Positions 17,372 through 25,992 of a DNA stretch of 64,000 nucleotides are shown here, in pieces (the first letter of the stretch is position 1; every line of letters starts with the position of its first letter). The translations under genes and the position numbers were made by a program. The notes under the pieces were generated by a model. That model ran no database searches, was not told the origin of the DNA, and saw only the letters and a program-made list of their open reading frames with translations. Source of the stretch: an uncultured Campylobacter sp. (GTDB lineage Bacteria; Campylobacterota; Campylobacteria; Campylobacterales; Campylobacteraceae); the NCBI RefSeq assembly GCF_938045345.1, contig NZ_CALIMS010000005.1, positions 1 through 64,000 on the forward strand. The letters run 5' to 3'.

Positions 17372-18457
17372 TTAAAATTTAAATTTTCTAAATTCTATCT
17401 TTTCATTAAAAATCGACATCGTGCGCTGAAGATTGTTTATATCTTTTTGCATCGTTTGCATAAAATAATCTCTCAGCTGCAGATACTCCTCTTTATTCGC
17501 CATCAGAATATTTAGTATCTCGACCTCAGCATTTTCTTTATAAAGCACGAGCTGATCGTGAAGACCGAAAAAGCCGAGGCTACCGTTAAGCAGATGCATA
17601 TAGGCTTTGGTAGTTAAAATGGAAAAGCAAAAAGTAAAAATTATCGCCACGCCATTGATCGGCTCTCCCGTCGTATAGCAGCCGAGCAAAAACCAAAGAA
17701 CAAGAAAGACCTTTATATAAATAGGTATTTTTTGCTTCCAGCTCCATCTCCAGTCAAAGCTTAAAGCCATAGCGCCGATTGTATTTATCTCGAACGTTTT
17801 ACGAATCTTATTTTTATTGTAATATAAAATTTTATCGTTATAAAACACGAAGTATGCGCCGTCTCTATTCATAAAATTTGTTACGAATATTACCAAGACC
17901 AAAGGAAGGAGGCGAAACATTTTAATGCTTATGGGATTTACAATAGTGGCAAATGCAAGCGCTATTAACAAGCCTACCATAGTAGGAACTATGGAGTATT
18001 TCATATAGTCATAATAAGTATGATCTTTGATAATTAGCGGATTTTTGTCGTAATCTCTAGCTTTGAAATTTTGTTGCAAGACGCCGCTGTCATCGTATAT
18101 AAAATTTTGCTGCTCTATGTTGTTTACACAGGCGGAATTCTGATCCGCTTCGGCTTCTAAATTTAAAGCGTCAGGAGCGGAATTCGGTGCTTTAGAATTC
18201 AGAGATTCGAAATTCGGAGGTTCAGAATTCAGGATTTCAAAATTCGAGGCTTCGAAATTTAAGGTTCTAAAATTAGAAGCTTCAAAATTTGAGACTTCGG
18301 AATTCGAGATTTCGGAATTTTGAGCTTTGAAATTCGAGACTCCAAAATTCGATGTTCCAGAATTTTCGCCGTTAGAATTTTGCTCCAAGCCCCGCTTTGG
18401 CTCCTGATGCCGCTTTTGTAGTAGCCTTTTTAATTCCCCAAGCCTGCTTTGATCCAT
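17372..18457 (-). CDS. Membrane protein with pentapeptide-repeat leader (paralogue 1)
   Basis: The 361-residue protein starts MDQSRLGELKRLLQKRHQEP. About sixteen five-residue units of the form (S/L/P)N(F/S)xx follow (residues about 27-93), then a linker with the motif ARDYDKNPLIIKD. The C-terminal half has two pairs of membrane segments (about 154-196 and 248-290) flanking short soluble parts that vaguely recall bacterial PH domains. The protein is unrecognised. It starts 21 bases after uvrA and is probably co-transcribed with it. The first 144 residues are nearly repeated in the 28730 protein, and the second half resembles the 29884 protein. Copy 1 has 20 more leader residues than copy 2, exactly four repeat units. 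Confidence 0.8.
   Translation of the reverse strand: MDQSRLGELKRLLQKRHQEPKRGLEQNSNGENSGTSNFGVSNFKAQNSEISNSEVSNFEASNFRTLNFEASNFEILNSEPPNFESLNSKAPNSAPDALNLEAEADQNSACVNNIEQQNFIYDDSGVLQQNFKARDYDKNPLIIKDHTYYDYMKYSIVPTMVGLLIALAFATIVNPISIKMFRLLPLVLVIFVTNFMNRDGAYFVFYNDKILYYNKNKIRKTFEINTIGAMALSFDWRWSWKQKIPIYIKVFLVLWFLLGCYTTGEPINGVAIIFTFCFSILTTKAYMHLLNGSLGFFGLHDQLVLYKENAEVEILNILMANKEEYLQLRDYFMQTMQKDINNLQRTMSIFNEKIEFRKFKF
18026..18457 (-). repeat. Inverted repeat arm A (5' module of paralogue 1)
   Basis: This segment encodes the leader of the 17372 protein and is closely similar, on the opposite strand, to 28730-29101. It is one arm of a widely spaced inverted repeat enclosing uvrA through the AAG-like gene. 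Homologous recombination between the arms would invert about 10 kb. Confidence 0.85.
18179..18382 (-). repeat. 15-bp tandem repeat coding pentapeptides, each with an RAATTY word
   Basis: Degenerate 15-bp units (typical unit TCGAATTTTGAAGCC read on the minus strand) encode SNFEA-like pentapeptides. Nearly every unit carries one RAATTY hexamer (GAATTT, GAATTC, AAATTT or AAATTC), so these words recur at 15-bp spacing. Confidence 0.85.
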
Positions 18458-18478
18458 TCTTGCCCCCGATAAGGCGTT

Positions 18479-21325
18479 TTAACCTCGCTTATTTTTGCTT
18501 GCGCTTTTCATCGCCGCTAGCTCCTGCACCAAAAATTCCCCCGTGTAGCTGAGCGTCTTTTTGAAATCTTTCGCGAGCTTTTCTGGGGTGCCGCAAGCGA
18601 CGATCCGTCCGCCGCCCTCGCCGCCCTCGGGCCCCATATCGATGATGTAATCGCAGTTTTTGATGACGTCCAGATTATGCTCGATCACAAAGACGGAATT
18701 TCCCAGATCGACCAAATGGTGCAGCACCGCCACCAGGCGATCTACGTCTGCAAAATGTAGCCCCGTCGTGGGTTCGTCCAGGATATATAGCGTATTGCCC
18801 GTGTCGGTGCGGCTTAGCTCCTTGGCGAGCTTGACGCGCTGTGCCTCGCCACCGCTAAGCGTCGTGGCGGGTTGGCCTAACGAAACGTAGCCGAGCCCGA
18901 CGTCCGCGAGCGTTTTTAGCTTTTGATAAATTTTAGGCACGGCTTTGAAAAACTCGAGCGCCTCGTCGATACTCATCGCCAAAACGTCGGCTATGCTTTT
19001 GTTTTTGTATAGAATTTCAAGCGTCTGCGCGTTGTATCTCGTGCCGTGGCAGACGTCGCAGACGACGCTGATATCGGGCAGGAAGTGCATCTCGATCGTG
19101 ATCTCGCCCTCGCCCGCGCATTTTTCGCAGCGCCCGCCCTTGACGTTGAAGCTGAAGCGGCCGATCTTATATCCGCGCAGCTGCGCTTCCTTCGTCGCGG
19201 CAAAAAGCGCGCGGATCTCGTCCATCACCCCCGTGTAGGTCGCAGGATTGCTGCGCGGGGTGCGTCCGATCGGGGTTTGATCCAGATAGATCACTTTATC
19301 CAGGCTATCAAGCCCGGAAATTTTAGCGCCCTTTACCGCGTGCACTTTCCTCGCGCGATTTAGCTCCTCAAGCGCCGTCGGCAGTATAGTTTGCAGCACC
19401 AAGGAGCTCTTGCCGCTGCCGCTAACGCCCGTGATGCCGACTAAATTTCGCAGCGGAAATTTTGCGCAAAGGCCGTGGATGTTATTGATATTTACGTTTT
19501 TGATGCTTAGCCAAAGCTCCTGTTTGCGGTGCTTTTGGTAATTTATCTCCTTTTGGTTATTCAGATACAGCGCGGTTTGCGTATTGCTTTTAAGCAGATG
19601 CGCGACGTCTCCTGCGAATACGACCTCGCCGCCTAGATTGCCCGCTCCTGGGCCGATATCTACGACGAAGTCTGCCGCCTCGATCGTCTTTTTATCGTGC
19701 TCGACGACGATTACGGAATTTCCCTTTTCCTGTAAGCTTCGCAGCGTCTTGATGAGCTTTTGCGTATCGCGCTCGTGAAGCCCGATACTAGGCTCATCGA
19801 GCACATACATCACGCCGCTAAGACCCGAACCGATCTGGCTGGCTATCCTGATTCTTTGCGCTTCGCCGCCGCTGATGGTGCGCGCATCGCGCCCCAGCGT
19901 GAGGTACCCCAGCCCCACGTCCTTTAAGAAAAACAGCCTCTCGTTGATCTCTTTTAGGATCGGCGCCGCGATCTGCGCGTCCTTTTCGCTTAAATTTGAA
20001 AACCGCTTCTCGTCGCTGAAAAATTCCACGCAGTCTGCGATACTCATATTTATCACGTCGCCGATGCCCTTGTCTGCGACCTTTACGGCTAGGCTTTCGG
20101 GGCGCAAGCGCAGTCCGCCGCAATCGGGGCAAATTTTTTCGCTCATATAATCGTCCAGGTCGCTTTCGTTTTTGAGCAGATCGTAGGCGTATTTGATCGC
20201 GCCCTCAAATTTTCGCACGAGCTTATGTTTTTTCCAGTAAAAATCGATCTCTTTGACGCTGCCGTAAAGGATCAGCTTTTTTTGCTCTTCGCTTAAATTT
20301 GCGTACGGGATTTTGACGTTTATGCCGTTTGCTTCGCAAAATCCGAGTAGAAATTTATAGTAATAGCTCTTGTTGAAGCCTGACATCACTTTAATCGCGC
20401 CGCCCTCGATCGAGGCGTTTTCGTTGATGATCTTGCCCAGATCGAGGCTAAATTTTATCCCCAGCCCGTCGCAACTCTCGCACGCGCCCTTTGGGGAGTT
20501 GAAGCTAAACGCGAGCGGTTCGAGTGGCTTGAATGAAATTTTACAATCAAAGCACGCCATATGCTCGCTGTAGTGGATCAGACTCTGCGCGAGCCCCAGC
20601 TCGGCGGCGTTTGCGATCTCCACCTCAAGCTCGCCGAAGCTGAGCTTGAGCGCCTTTTCGACGTCGCTTGCGATACGGATGGAATTTTCCTCGTCGATGG
20701 TCGTGCGGTCGATGATGACCTTGATCGAGTGCTTTTTCGTCTTGCTTAGCTCGATCTCCTCGTCCAGTCGCACCAGCACGCCGTCGATCTGAGCGCGTAC
20801 GTAGCCCTGCTCGCGCAAGCTTTGCAGCATATCGGCGAAGCTGCCCTTTTTCTCGCGCACCAAAGGCGCGCCTAAGATTACTTTAGCGCCGCGCGGCAGC
20901 TTCATAATCTCGGCGATGATGTCGCTGGAGCTCATCTTTGAGATCGGCTTGCCGCATTTGTGGCAGTGCTGCACCCCCACGCGCGCATAAAGCAGCCTCA
21001 GATAGTCATAAATTTCGGTAATCGTGCCCACCGTCGAGCGCGGGTTTTTCGACGTCGTTTTTTGATCGATCGCGATCGCAGGCGTCAGACCGTCGATCTT
21101 ATCGACGTCAGGCTTGCCTACGCGATCTAAAAACTGCCTCGCGTAGCTGCTTAGGCTCTCGACGTATCTGCGCTGCCCCTCGGCATATAGCGTATCAAAA
21201 GCCAGCGTGCTCTTGCCGCTGCCGCTAAGACCGGTAAAAACGACGAGTTTGTCCTTTGGAATTTGCAAATTTATATTTTTCAGATTGTGCTCGCGCGCGC
21301 CCGTGATGGTGATGAGATCGTTCAT
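18479..21325 (-). CDS. uvrA: Excinuclease ABC subunit A
   Basis: UvrA finds bulky DNA lesions and loads UvrB in nucleotide excision repair. The 948-residue protein has two ABC ATPase modules: Walker A GLSGSGKST near residue 30 and GVSGSGKSS in the second half, and signatures SGGEAQRIRIA and SGGEAQRVKLA. It also has the zinc-binding cysteine pairs (CHKCGK, CFDCK, CPDCGG; CEKCAGEGE with CDVCHG). ATG 21325 is chosen over an in-frame ATG six codons upstream, because AAAAGGGCG lies right before it and the protein then begins MNDLITITGAREHNLKNI as in the family. A TATAAT box lies at 21355-21360. Confidence 0.98.
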   Translation of the reverse strand: MNDLITITGAREHNLKNINLQIPKDKLVVFTGLSGSGKSTLAFDTLYAEGQRRYVESLSSYARQFLDRVGKPDVDKIDGLTPAIAIDQKTTSKNPRSTVGTITEIYDYLRLLYARVGVQHCHKCGKPISKMSSSDIIAEIMKLPRGAKVILGAPLVREKKGSFADMLQSLREQGYVRAQIDGVLVRLDEEIELSKTKKHSIKVIIDRTTIDEENSIRIASDVEKALKLSFGELEVEIANAAELGLAQSLIHYSEHMACFDCKISFKPLEPLAFSFNSPKGACESCDGLGIKFSLDLGKIINENASIEGGAIKVMSGFNKSYYYKFLLGFCEANGINVKIPYANLSEEQKKLILYGSVKEIDFYWKKHKLVRKFEGAIKYAYDLLKNESDLDDYMSEKICPDCGGLRLRPESLAVKVADKGIGDVINMSIADCVEFFSDEKRFSNLSEKDAQIAAPILKEINERLFFLKDVGLGYLTLGRDARTISGGEAQRIRIASQIGSGLSGVMYVLDEPSIGLHERDTQKLIKTLRSLQEKGNSVIVVEHDKKTIEAADFVVDIGPGAGNLGGEVVFAGDVAHLLKSNTQTALYLNNQKEINYQKHRKQELWLSIKNVNINNIHGLCAKFPLRNLVGITGVSGSGKSSLVLQTILPTALEELNRARKVHAVKGAKISGLDSLDKVIYLDQTPIGRTPRSNPATYTGVMDEIRALFAATKEAQLRGYKIGRFSFNVKGGRCEKCAGEGEITIEMHFLPDISVVCDVCHGTRYNAQTLEILYKNKSIADVLAMSIDEALEFFKAVPKIYQKLKTLADVGLGYVSLGQPATTLSGGEAQRVKLAKELSRTDTGNTLYILDEPTTGLHFADVDRLVAVLHHLVDLGNSVFVIEHNLDVIKNCDYIIDMGPEGGEGGGRIVACGTPEKLAKDFKKTLSYTGEFLVQELAAMKSASKNKRG

Positions 21326-21354
21326 TTTCGCCCTTTTGTGCAAATTAATCTTAC

Positions 21355-21360
21355 ATTATA
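21355..21360 (-). promoter_or_regulatory. Putative -10 box for uvrA
   Basis: TATAAT on the minus strand about 30 bases before the uvrA ATG, in the short divergent gap with the 21400 gene. Confidence 0.5.
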
Positions 21361-21399
21361 GCTCAAATTGTTAAAATTGCGCTTTTGGAAGGGGCGGCG

Positions 21400-22560
21400 A
21401 TGATACTAATCTGCACGGCTTTGCGCTGCGAAGCCCAAGCGATAATCGAGAGTTTTAAACTTACGCGTAGTGGCGATCTGTTCGCAGGCGAGCAGATGCT
21501 TCTATACATCTGCGGCGTGAGGTTTGGAGCTAAATTTGAAGCGGGCGCTGCAGGCGGCATAGAAATAGAATTTAAGAGCGAACCCGGCGCGGAATTTATT
21601 TGCCGTGCCTATACAGATGCGGAATTCGGGCGTAAGCTTCGCAAGGATCGGCGCGGCGCGGATCCAAAATTTAAGCATCGTTTGGACGCGGGCGCGCTCT
21701 GCGGCGATGATGCAGAGGTCGGTTCTGCGCGAAATACGCCTGAAAATTTTGAAATTTTAAATTTTGGTTCCACACAAAATTTAAAACGCTTCGGCGAAAT
21801 TTTACTTTCGCGGCGCGTGGACTTTGCGCTAAACATAGGCGTCTGCGGCTGCGAGGATACAAATGTGCAAATCGGCGAGGCGTTTTACTTTGACAGCACG
21901 GCAGCGCGGGAATTTTACGGCGAGGGCGGATCGGAGCTTTACGGCTCGCAGGCAATGGGACGCGGCGTGCAGGCTCAAAAATTTCAAAATTTCCGCTCGC
22001 AGACATTTTGCGGCGTGAGTTTGGACAGCAAGCTGCTGGCAAATTTAATCTGCGTAAGCGAGCCTAAAATTTTAAACGCAGCGGAGCAGACCGATGAGGC
22101 AAATGTCGCAGAGATCGAGGCGCGCGGCGAGATAAACGCACAAGCCCCAACGCAAGGGGTAAACGGCTCAGCAGATACAAAAAATTTCACGCGCGACGCG
22201 ACGCGGGCTGAAATACAAAGCTTAACGCAAGTCAAGGCGCAAAATTTATCGAGCGTAAAACCCTCACAAATCGCGGTAAGTGGGCACAACGTCGCGACGA
22301 ATACCGCAACGCGAGCAACACAAAATACGCCGTGCACGGCAAAAGACGCTACCCGCGGGCGTGCAAGTTGCGGCGTTACGCTTTACGATATGGAGAGCTC
22401 GCTTTTTGTTAGTGCTTGCGAGCGTGCGGGTGTGCCGTGGGCGATGATGAAGATCGTAAGCGATCATCTGCGCGGCGAGCGGCTTTGCAAAAGCTTCGTC
22501 TATGAGCTCGTAAAGGCGCGCCTGCCACAAATCCGCGCCGCAATAAAGAGTAAAATTTAA
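21400..22560 (+). CDS. Nucleoside phosphorylase-like (MTA/SAH nucleosidase or futalosine hydrolase superfamily) protein with insertions
   Basis: The ends of this 386-residue protein fit the nucleoside phosphorylase fold: ICTALRCEAQAIIESF at the start, FALNIGVCGC mid-protein, and YDMESSLFVSACERAGVPWAMMKIVSDH near the end. The last carries the acidic D-M-E substrate motif and the catalytic-region Asp. Typical relatives have about 200-240 residues. The surplus lies in low-complexity inserts (about 55-125 and 215-325), rich in Ala, Thr, Asn and AAATTT-derived NF/KF dipeptides. ATG 21400 is preferred over TTG 21385 because GGAAGGGG precedes it. It is in one direction with the radical SAM gene at 23217, a pairing that hints at a joint repair or salvage role. 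Substrate unknown. Confidence 0.65.
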   Translation: MILICTALRCEAQAIIESFKLTRSGDLFAGEQMLLYICGVRFGAKFEAGAAGGIEIEFKSEPGAEFICRAYTDAEFGRKLRKDRRGADPKFKHRLDAGALCGDDAEVGSARNTPENFEILNFGSTQNLKRFGEILLSRRVDFALNIGVCGCEDTNVQIGEAFYFDSTAAREFYGEGGSELYGSQAMGRGVQAQKFQNFRSQTFCGVSLDSKLLANLICVSEPKILNAAEQTDEANVAEIEARGEINAQAPTQGVNGSADTKNFTRDATRAEIQSLTQVKAQNLSSVKPSQIAVSGHNVATNTATRATQNTPCTAKDATRGRASCGVTLYDMESSLFVSACERAGVPWAMMKIVSDHLRGERLCKSFVYELVKARLPQIRAAIKSKI

Positions 22561-22663
22561 CTATAAGAGCGTATGCAAAAAACCGAGCCGAGAGATGAAT
22601 TTTGACTTCATACGCCGAATGTATCGCAGAATTTGAAGGTATTGCGGAAGCGCAGGAGAAACG

Positions 22664-23143
22664 ATGAAAATAAAAGGCTCTTATCTGTATTTTGCCCTCT
22701 TGACGTGCGCATGCATCGCGGCTTGCGCGTATGCCGTAGCGGATCTGTTCGCAGATCCGCCCTCGCTAGTCTTTTTAGCCCTTTTGCTCGCATTTGCCTG
22801 CATCGGGCTATGGCTGAAAGACGCCTTAATAGGTGTGCGCTACCTATTTTACTGCGTCTGCGTGCAGCTACTCTTTGCGGCGGCCATTTTCGCCGCCCTT
22901 AAATTCCCCGCCATGGCGCAGTTTGTGCGCAGTGCTGAGATAGGCATCGGCGGCACGGGCATACCGCTAGGCATCGTTCTGCTCGTGCTGCCCGCGTTCT
23001 TTTGCGCCCTGCCGTATTACTACCGAACTGGCGTCAAAAAAATCCCGCAAAAGCTCATACTCGGCGGAATTTTGATCCTAAACGTCGCTATTACGCTAGC
23101 TTACGCCTTCTATTTCGAGCGACTATTCTGCGGCGCGATCTGA
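22664..23143 (+). CDS. Hypothetical membrane protein
   Basis: This 159-residue protein has about five hydrophobic segments: near 7-27, 32-52, 57-78, 95-115 and 130-150. No motif is recognised. Cysteines are frequent in the first two helices. An ATG behind AGGAGAAACG is a convincing start. It sits between the nucleoside-phosphorylase-like and SPL-like genes on the same strand and may be co-transcribed. Confidence 0.65.
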   Translation: MKIKGSYLYFALLTCACIAACAYAVADLFADPPSLVFLALLLAFACIGLWLKDALIGVRYLFYCVCVQLLFAAAIFAALKFPAMAQFVRSAEIGIGGTGIPLGIVLLVLPAFFCALPYYYRTGVKKIPQKLILGGILILNVAITLAYAFYFERLFCGAI

Positions 23144-23182
23144 AATTTCAACGATTTTCAGTGACCGCGCGTGAAATTTAAG

Positions 23183-23188
23183 TATAAT
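23183..23188 (+). promoter_or_regulatory. Putative -10 box for the SPL-family gene
   Basis: TATAAT 29 bases before the ATG at 23217, in the 73-base gap after the membrane protein gene. Confidence 0.45.
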
Positions 23189-23216
23189 TTGCAAAATTTA
23201 AACGAAACGGAGCAAG

Positions 23217-24491
23217 ATGACGGAGGCAAAAAAGGAGCTAGGCACGCAGTTTGGCGTGAATCTGAGCGAGCGATCAAGCGCGTTTTTGGGCGCGCTATTT
23301 GAGAAATTTCACTTTTCATTTCAGCAACGAAAGCAGCTTGCGGAGTTTGCGAGCGATTTTGAGGCGTGGGACGAGACCCCCGTTTATGAGCTGCTTGCGA
23401 GCGAGCAATGCGGGCTAAATTTTAATAAAGCCAAATTTAATAAAGCAGAAAAAGGCCCAAGCGGCGAGCAAATTTTTAATTTCGTGCGCGAAGCCTGGCT
23501 TGAGCTAAAGTCGCGCCCACACTCATACGCGAGCTTCAAAAGCGATTACGCGCCGAAAAAATTTGAAATTTCATCCTTTCGCGCAGATCGCATCGCTTTA
23601 GGGCTCTGTCCGGTGGCGAGCGAAAATACGCGCTGCTGCAATCTGCTGACGCTTGATGCAGTCAATTCGTGCGGCTTTGACTGCTCCTATTGCGCGATCG
23701 GCTCATTTTACAAGCAGGGGAAAATCGGCTTTGACGAGAATTTCGCGGCAAATTTAGCGCGCCTGCGGCTCGATCCCGCGCGCAGCTATCACATCGGCAC
23801 GGGTCAGAGCTCCGACTCGCTCATGTGGGGCGATCGCTTCGGCATTTTAAGCGCATTATGCGATTTTGCGGCGCAACATGAAAACGTGATTTTGGAGCTT
23901 AAAAGCAAGTCGAATAATATCCGGTTTTTCCTGCAGCGCGAGATCCCGCGCAACCTCATCGTCACCTTTTCGCTCAATACCCCCGCGATCATAGCGAACG
24001 AGGAGCATCTAAGCGCGAGCCTGGATGCGCGGCTGGCTGCAGCCGAAGCGCTCGCGGCGCGCGGCATTTTGGTGGGCTTTCACCTCCACCCGATGGTTTG
24101 GTACGAGGGGTGGCGGAGTGATTACGGCGCGCTTTTTGAGTGGCTGCTACGCAGCTTCGATCCAAGCGGCGTCGCGATGGTCTCGCTCGGCACGCTTACC
24201 TTCATCAAACCCGTCGTAAAAAAGCTGCGCTCTCGCGGGCTGCGGAGCAAAATTCTACAGATGCCCCTTGCGGACGCGAACGGCAAGCTGTCCTACCCGC
24301 TGCAGATCAAGCGCGAGCTTTTTAAATTTGCCGCGGACGCGCTTTCGCCGTGGCGGGAGCGGGTGTTTTTCTACCTCTGCATGGAGGATGCGAGCCTGTG
24401 GCGCGAGGTCTTGGGGCACGAGTACGAAAGCAACGACGCATTTGAGGAGGCGATGAAAGCGGCGTATTTCGCAAAGATACGGCAGTGCTAG
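23217..24491 (+). CDS. Spore photoproduct lyase (SPL) family radical SAM protein
   Basis: The 424-residue protein has a radical SAM cluster motif C152-C156-C159 (SCGFDCSYC) followed by GSFYKQGKI. Features typical of the SPL family follow: SYHIGTGQSSDSL, ENVILELKSKSNNI and VTFSLNTP. SPL cleaves the 5-thyminyl-dihydrothymine photoproduct in Bacillus spores. Campylobacter makes no spores, so family members here probably repair another lesion or have a different job. An N-terminal domain of about 115 residues precedes the radical SAM core. ATG 23217 follows CGGAGCAAG. Confidence 0.85.
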   Translation: MTEAKKELGTQFGVNLSERSSAFLGALFEKFHFSFQQRKQLAEFASDFEAWDETPVYELLASEQCGLNFNKAKFNKAEKGPSGEQIFNFVREAWLELKSRPHSYASFKSDYAPKKFEISSFRADRIALGLCPVASENTRCCNLLTLDAVNSCGFDCSYCAIGSFYKQGKIGFDENFAANLARLRLDPARSYHIGTGQSSDSLMWGDRFGILSALCDFAAQHENVILELKSKSNNIRFFLQREIPRNLIVTFSLNTPAIIANEEHLSASLDARLAAAEALAARGILVGFHLHPMVWYEGWRSDYGALFEWLLRSFDPSGVAMVSLGTLTFIKPVVKKLRSRGLRSKILQMPLADANGKLSYPLQIKRELFKFAADALSPWRERVFFYLCMEDASLWREVLGHEYESNDAFEEAMKAAYFAKIRQC

Positions 24492-24851
24492 ACGCGCTGT
24501 TTGTCGCGGACCGACCGCAGCTCGCTCATGTGTGACGCCGAGGATACAGCGCGAAATTTGCGGCAAGCGAGCGGTTAAAATTTAGCGGCGCGCCGAGTTT
24601 TATAAAATTAAATTTTATAAATCGGGTGGGCGGGCACGGCGAGCGTCGATGAAATTTACAAAGCGGCGGCGCAGCAAAACGCCCGTGGGCTAAATTTAAA
24701 ATTTTACCCGGCGCAGGTCGCGGCGCGAAATGTTTAAATCGCGCAAATTTAGCGGCGGACACAATGAGCAGAGAAAATTTAGCGTAGGAAAATTTACTCA
24801 GCGCGCGAAATTTAACGCGCCGAAGCGGCATGAAAATTTAAAGGAGAAAAG
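24492..24851. other. Intergenic 360 bp with an AT palindrome
   Basis: No gene was identified; minus-strand frames here are low-complexity. A 23-base palindrome lies at 24599-24621. The rest alternates GC-rich tracts with AAATTT words. The SDR gene begins with its own ribosome binding site (AAAGGAGAAAAG). Confidence 0.6.
24599..24621. repeat. 23-base AT palindrome
   Basis: TTTATAAAATT (24599-24609) and AATTTTATAAA (24611-24621) are perfect inverted copies with a single central base. It could act as an operator or weak hairpin; no function is shown. Confidence 0.6.
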
Positions 24852-25520
24852 ATGAAAGCATTGATCACGGGCGCAAGCGGCGGTATCGGCAGCGCGGTTG
24901 CGGAGCTTTTGCGGCAAAACGGCTATGAAATTTTAACGCTAAGCTCGCGCTTTGAGGATACGGACGCGCTAGCGAAGGAGTGCCGCGCTCTGGCTGCGGC
25001 GTGTGAGATTGATGCGCTGATTTTATGCGCGGGTGCGGCGAAATTTGCGCCGCTTGAGGCGATGAGCGAGAGTGAAATTTTAAAAATTTTAAACGTAAAT
25101 CTTGTCGCAAACATCATCATCGCGCGCGCGTTTTTGCCGAATTTAAAGCGCAACCGCGCCCATATCATCGGCATCAGCTCGATCGAGGCGCTGCGATCTA
25201 GCCGCTTTAGCGCGGTTTATAGCGCGAGCAAGGCGGGGCTGCGGGCGTTTCTGCTCTGCCTTTTCGAGGAGGCGCGCAAACATATCAGAGTAAGCTGCAT
25301 CAACCCGGACATCACCAAAACGCCGTTTTACGAGGATTTGAGCTTCGAGCCCGCGGATGATGAGGCGAGCTTCGTGGATGCGGGGGAGATCGCAAATTTT
25401 ACGCTGCAAATTCTGCGCACGAAGTCCAACGTGAGCGAGTTTACGATCCGCCCGCAAATCGTAAATCTGCGGAAAAAATCAAAATTTAATCGTGAAGGGG
25501 GCAAGCTTGAAAATCGGTAA
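24852..25520 (+). CDS. Short-chain dehydrogenase/reductase (SDR) family protein
   Basis: The 222-residue protein has the classical SDR layout: nucleotide-binding TGASGGIG at residues 7-14, CAGA at 60-63 and the structural N83 (NVNL). Catalytic Ser is about 110, with Y123 and K127 in YSASK. The arginine at 33 (SSRF) after the second strand favours NADP(H). The substrate is unknown. Its last codons overlap the start of the first tandem-array gene, so the SDR may lead that operon. Confidence 0.88.
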   Translation: MKALITGASGGIGSAVAELLRQNGYEILTLSSRFEDTDALAKECRALAAACEIDALILCAGAAKFAPLEAMSESEILKILNVNLVANIIIARAFLPNLKRNRAHIIGISSIEALRSSRFSAVYSASKAGLRAFLLCLFEEARKHIRVSCINPDITKTPFYEDLSFEPADDEASFVDAGEIANFTLQILRTKSNVSEFTIRPQIVNLRKKSKFNREGGKLENR

Positions 25521-25992
25521 AAGTCATGTTTTTGTGCTAGCTGTGGCACTTCTTATCATTTATGCCGCGTTTATAAGCGGTAGCGGCGGGTATTGTAGCG
25601 CGAGAGAATTTTTTTCAGGCAGGCACGACGAAGAGGATGACGCCTGCATCGCTAAGCTGATAAAGCGAGCGGACGCGGGTAATATATATGCGGCAAATCG
25701 ACTAAGATATCCGCACGAGGCGTATATCAAGCGCACATGTAAAAAGGAAGTGGAGAGCTTGGGCGAGCGCGAAAGATATTATTTTGAGCTCTACATCCAA
25801 AATCGCTGCGAAGCTTGGGGCTTTGAAACGCCCAAATCAAAGGGCGGCGAAGCAAATACGACGAGCGGCAATACGAACGCAACGGACGGCAAGGGAAATT
25901 TAACGCGCGAGGGTGCGAATACAATCCGCGATGAAACGGGCGTAATCAAACGCGATATAAATTCTACGGGAGGGTCAAATGTCGGGCGATAA
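25507..25992 (+). CDS. Tandem paralogue A: membrane-anchored protein with glycosylation-sequon tail
   Basis: The start is taken as TTG 25507, because GAAGGGGG lies six bases upstream; GTG 25492 is the alternative. The 161-residue protein has an N-terminal membrane helix (about 7-24). Its conserved core holds four cysteines (YC; EEDDACIAKLIKRADAG; RTC; NRC) and ends in GFETPKSKGGEA. The tail is disordered, rich in Asn, Thr and Gly. The tail contains EANTT and DINST, both fitting the Campylobacter N-glycosylation sequon (D/E-x-N-x-S/T). The gene overlaps the SDR end, and its own end overlaps the next paralogue's ATG. The core recalls a degenerate Sel1-like repeat, but I cannot assign a family. 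Function unknown. Confidence 0.75.
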   Translation: MKIGKSHVFVLAVALLIIYAAFISGSGGYCSAREFFSGRHDEEDDACIAKLIKRADAGNIYAANRLRYPHEAYIKRTCKKEVESLGERERYYFELYIQNRCEAWGFETPKSKGGEANTTSGNTNATDGKGNLTREGANTIRDETGVIKRDINSTGGSNVGR

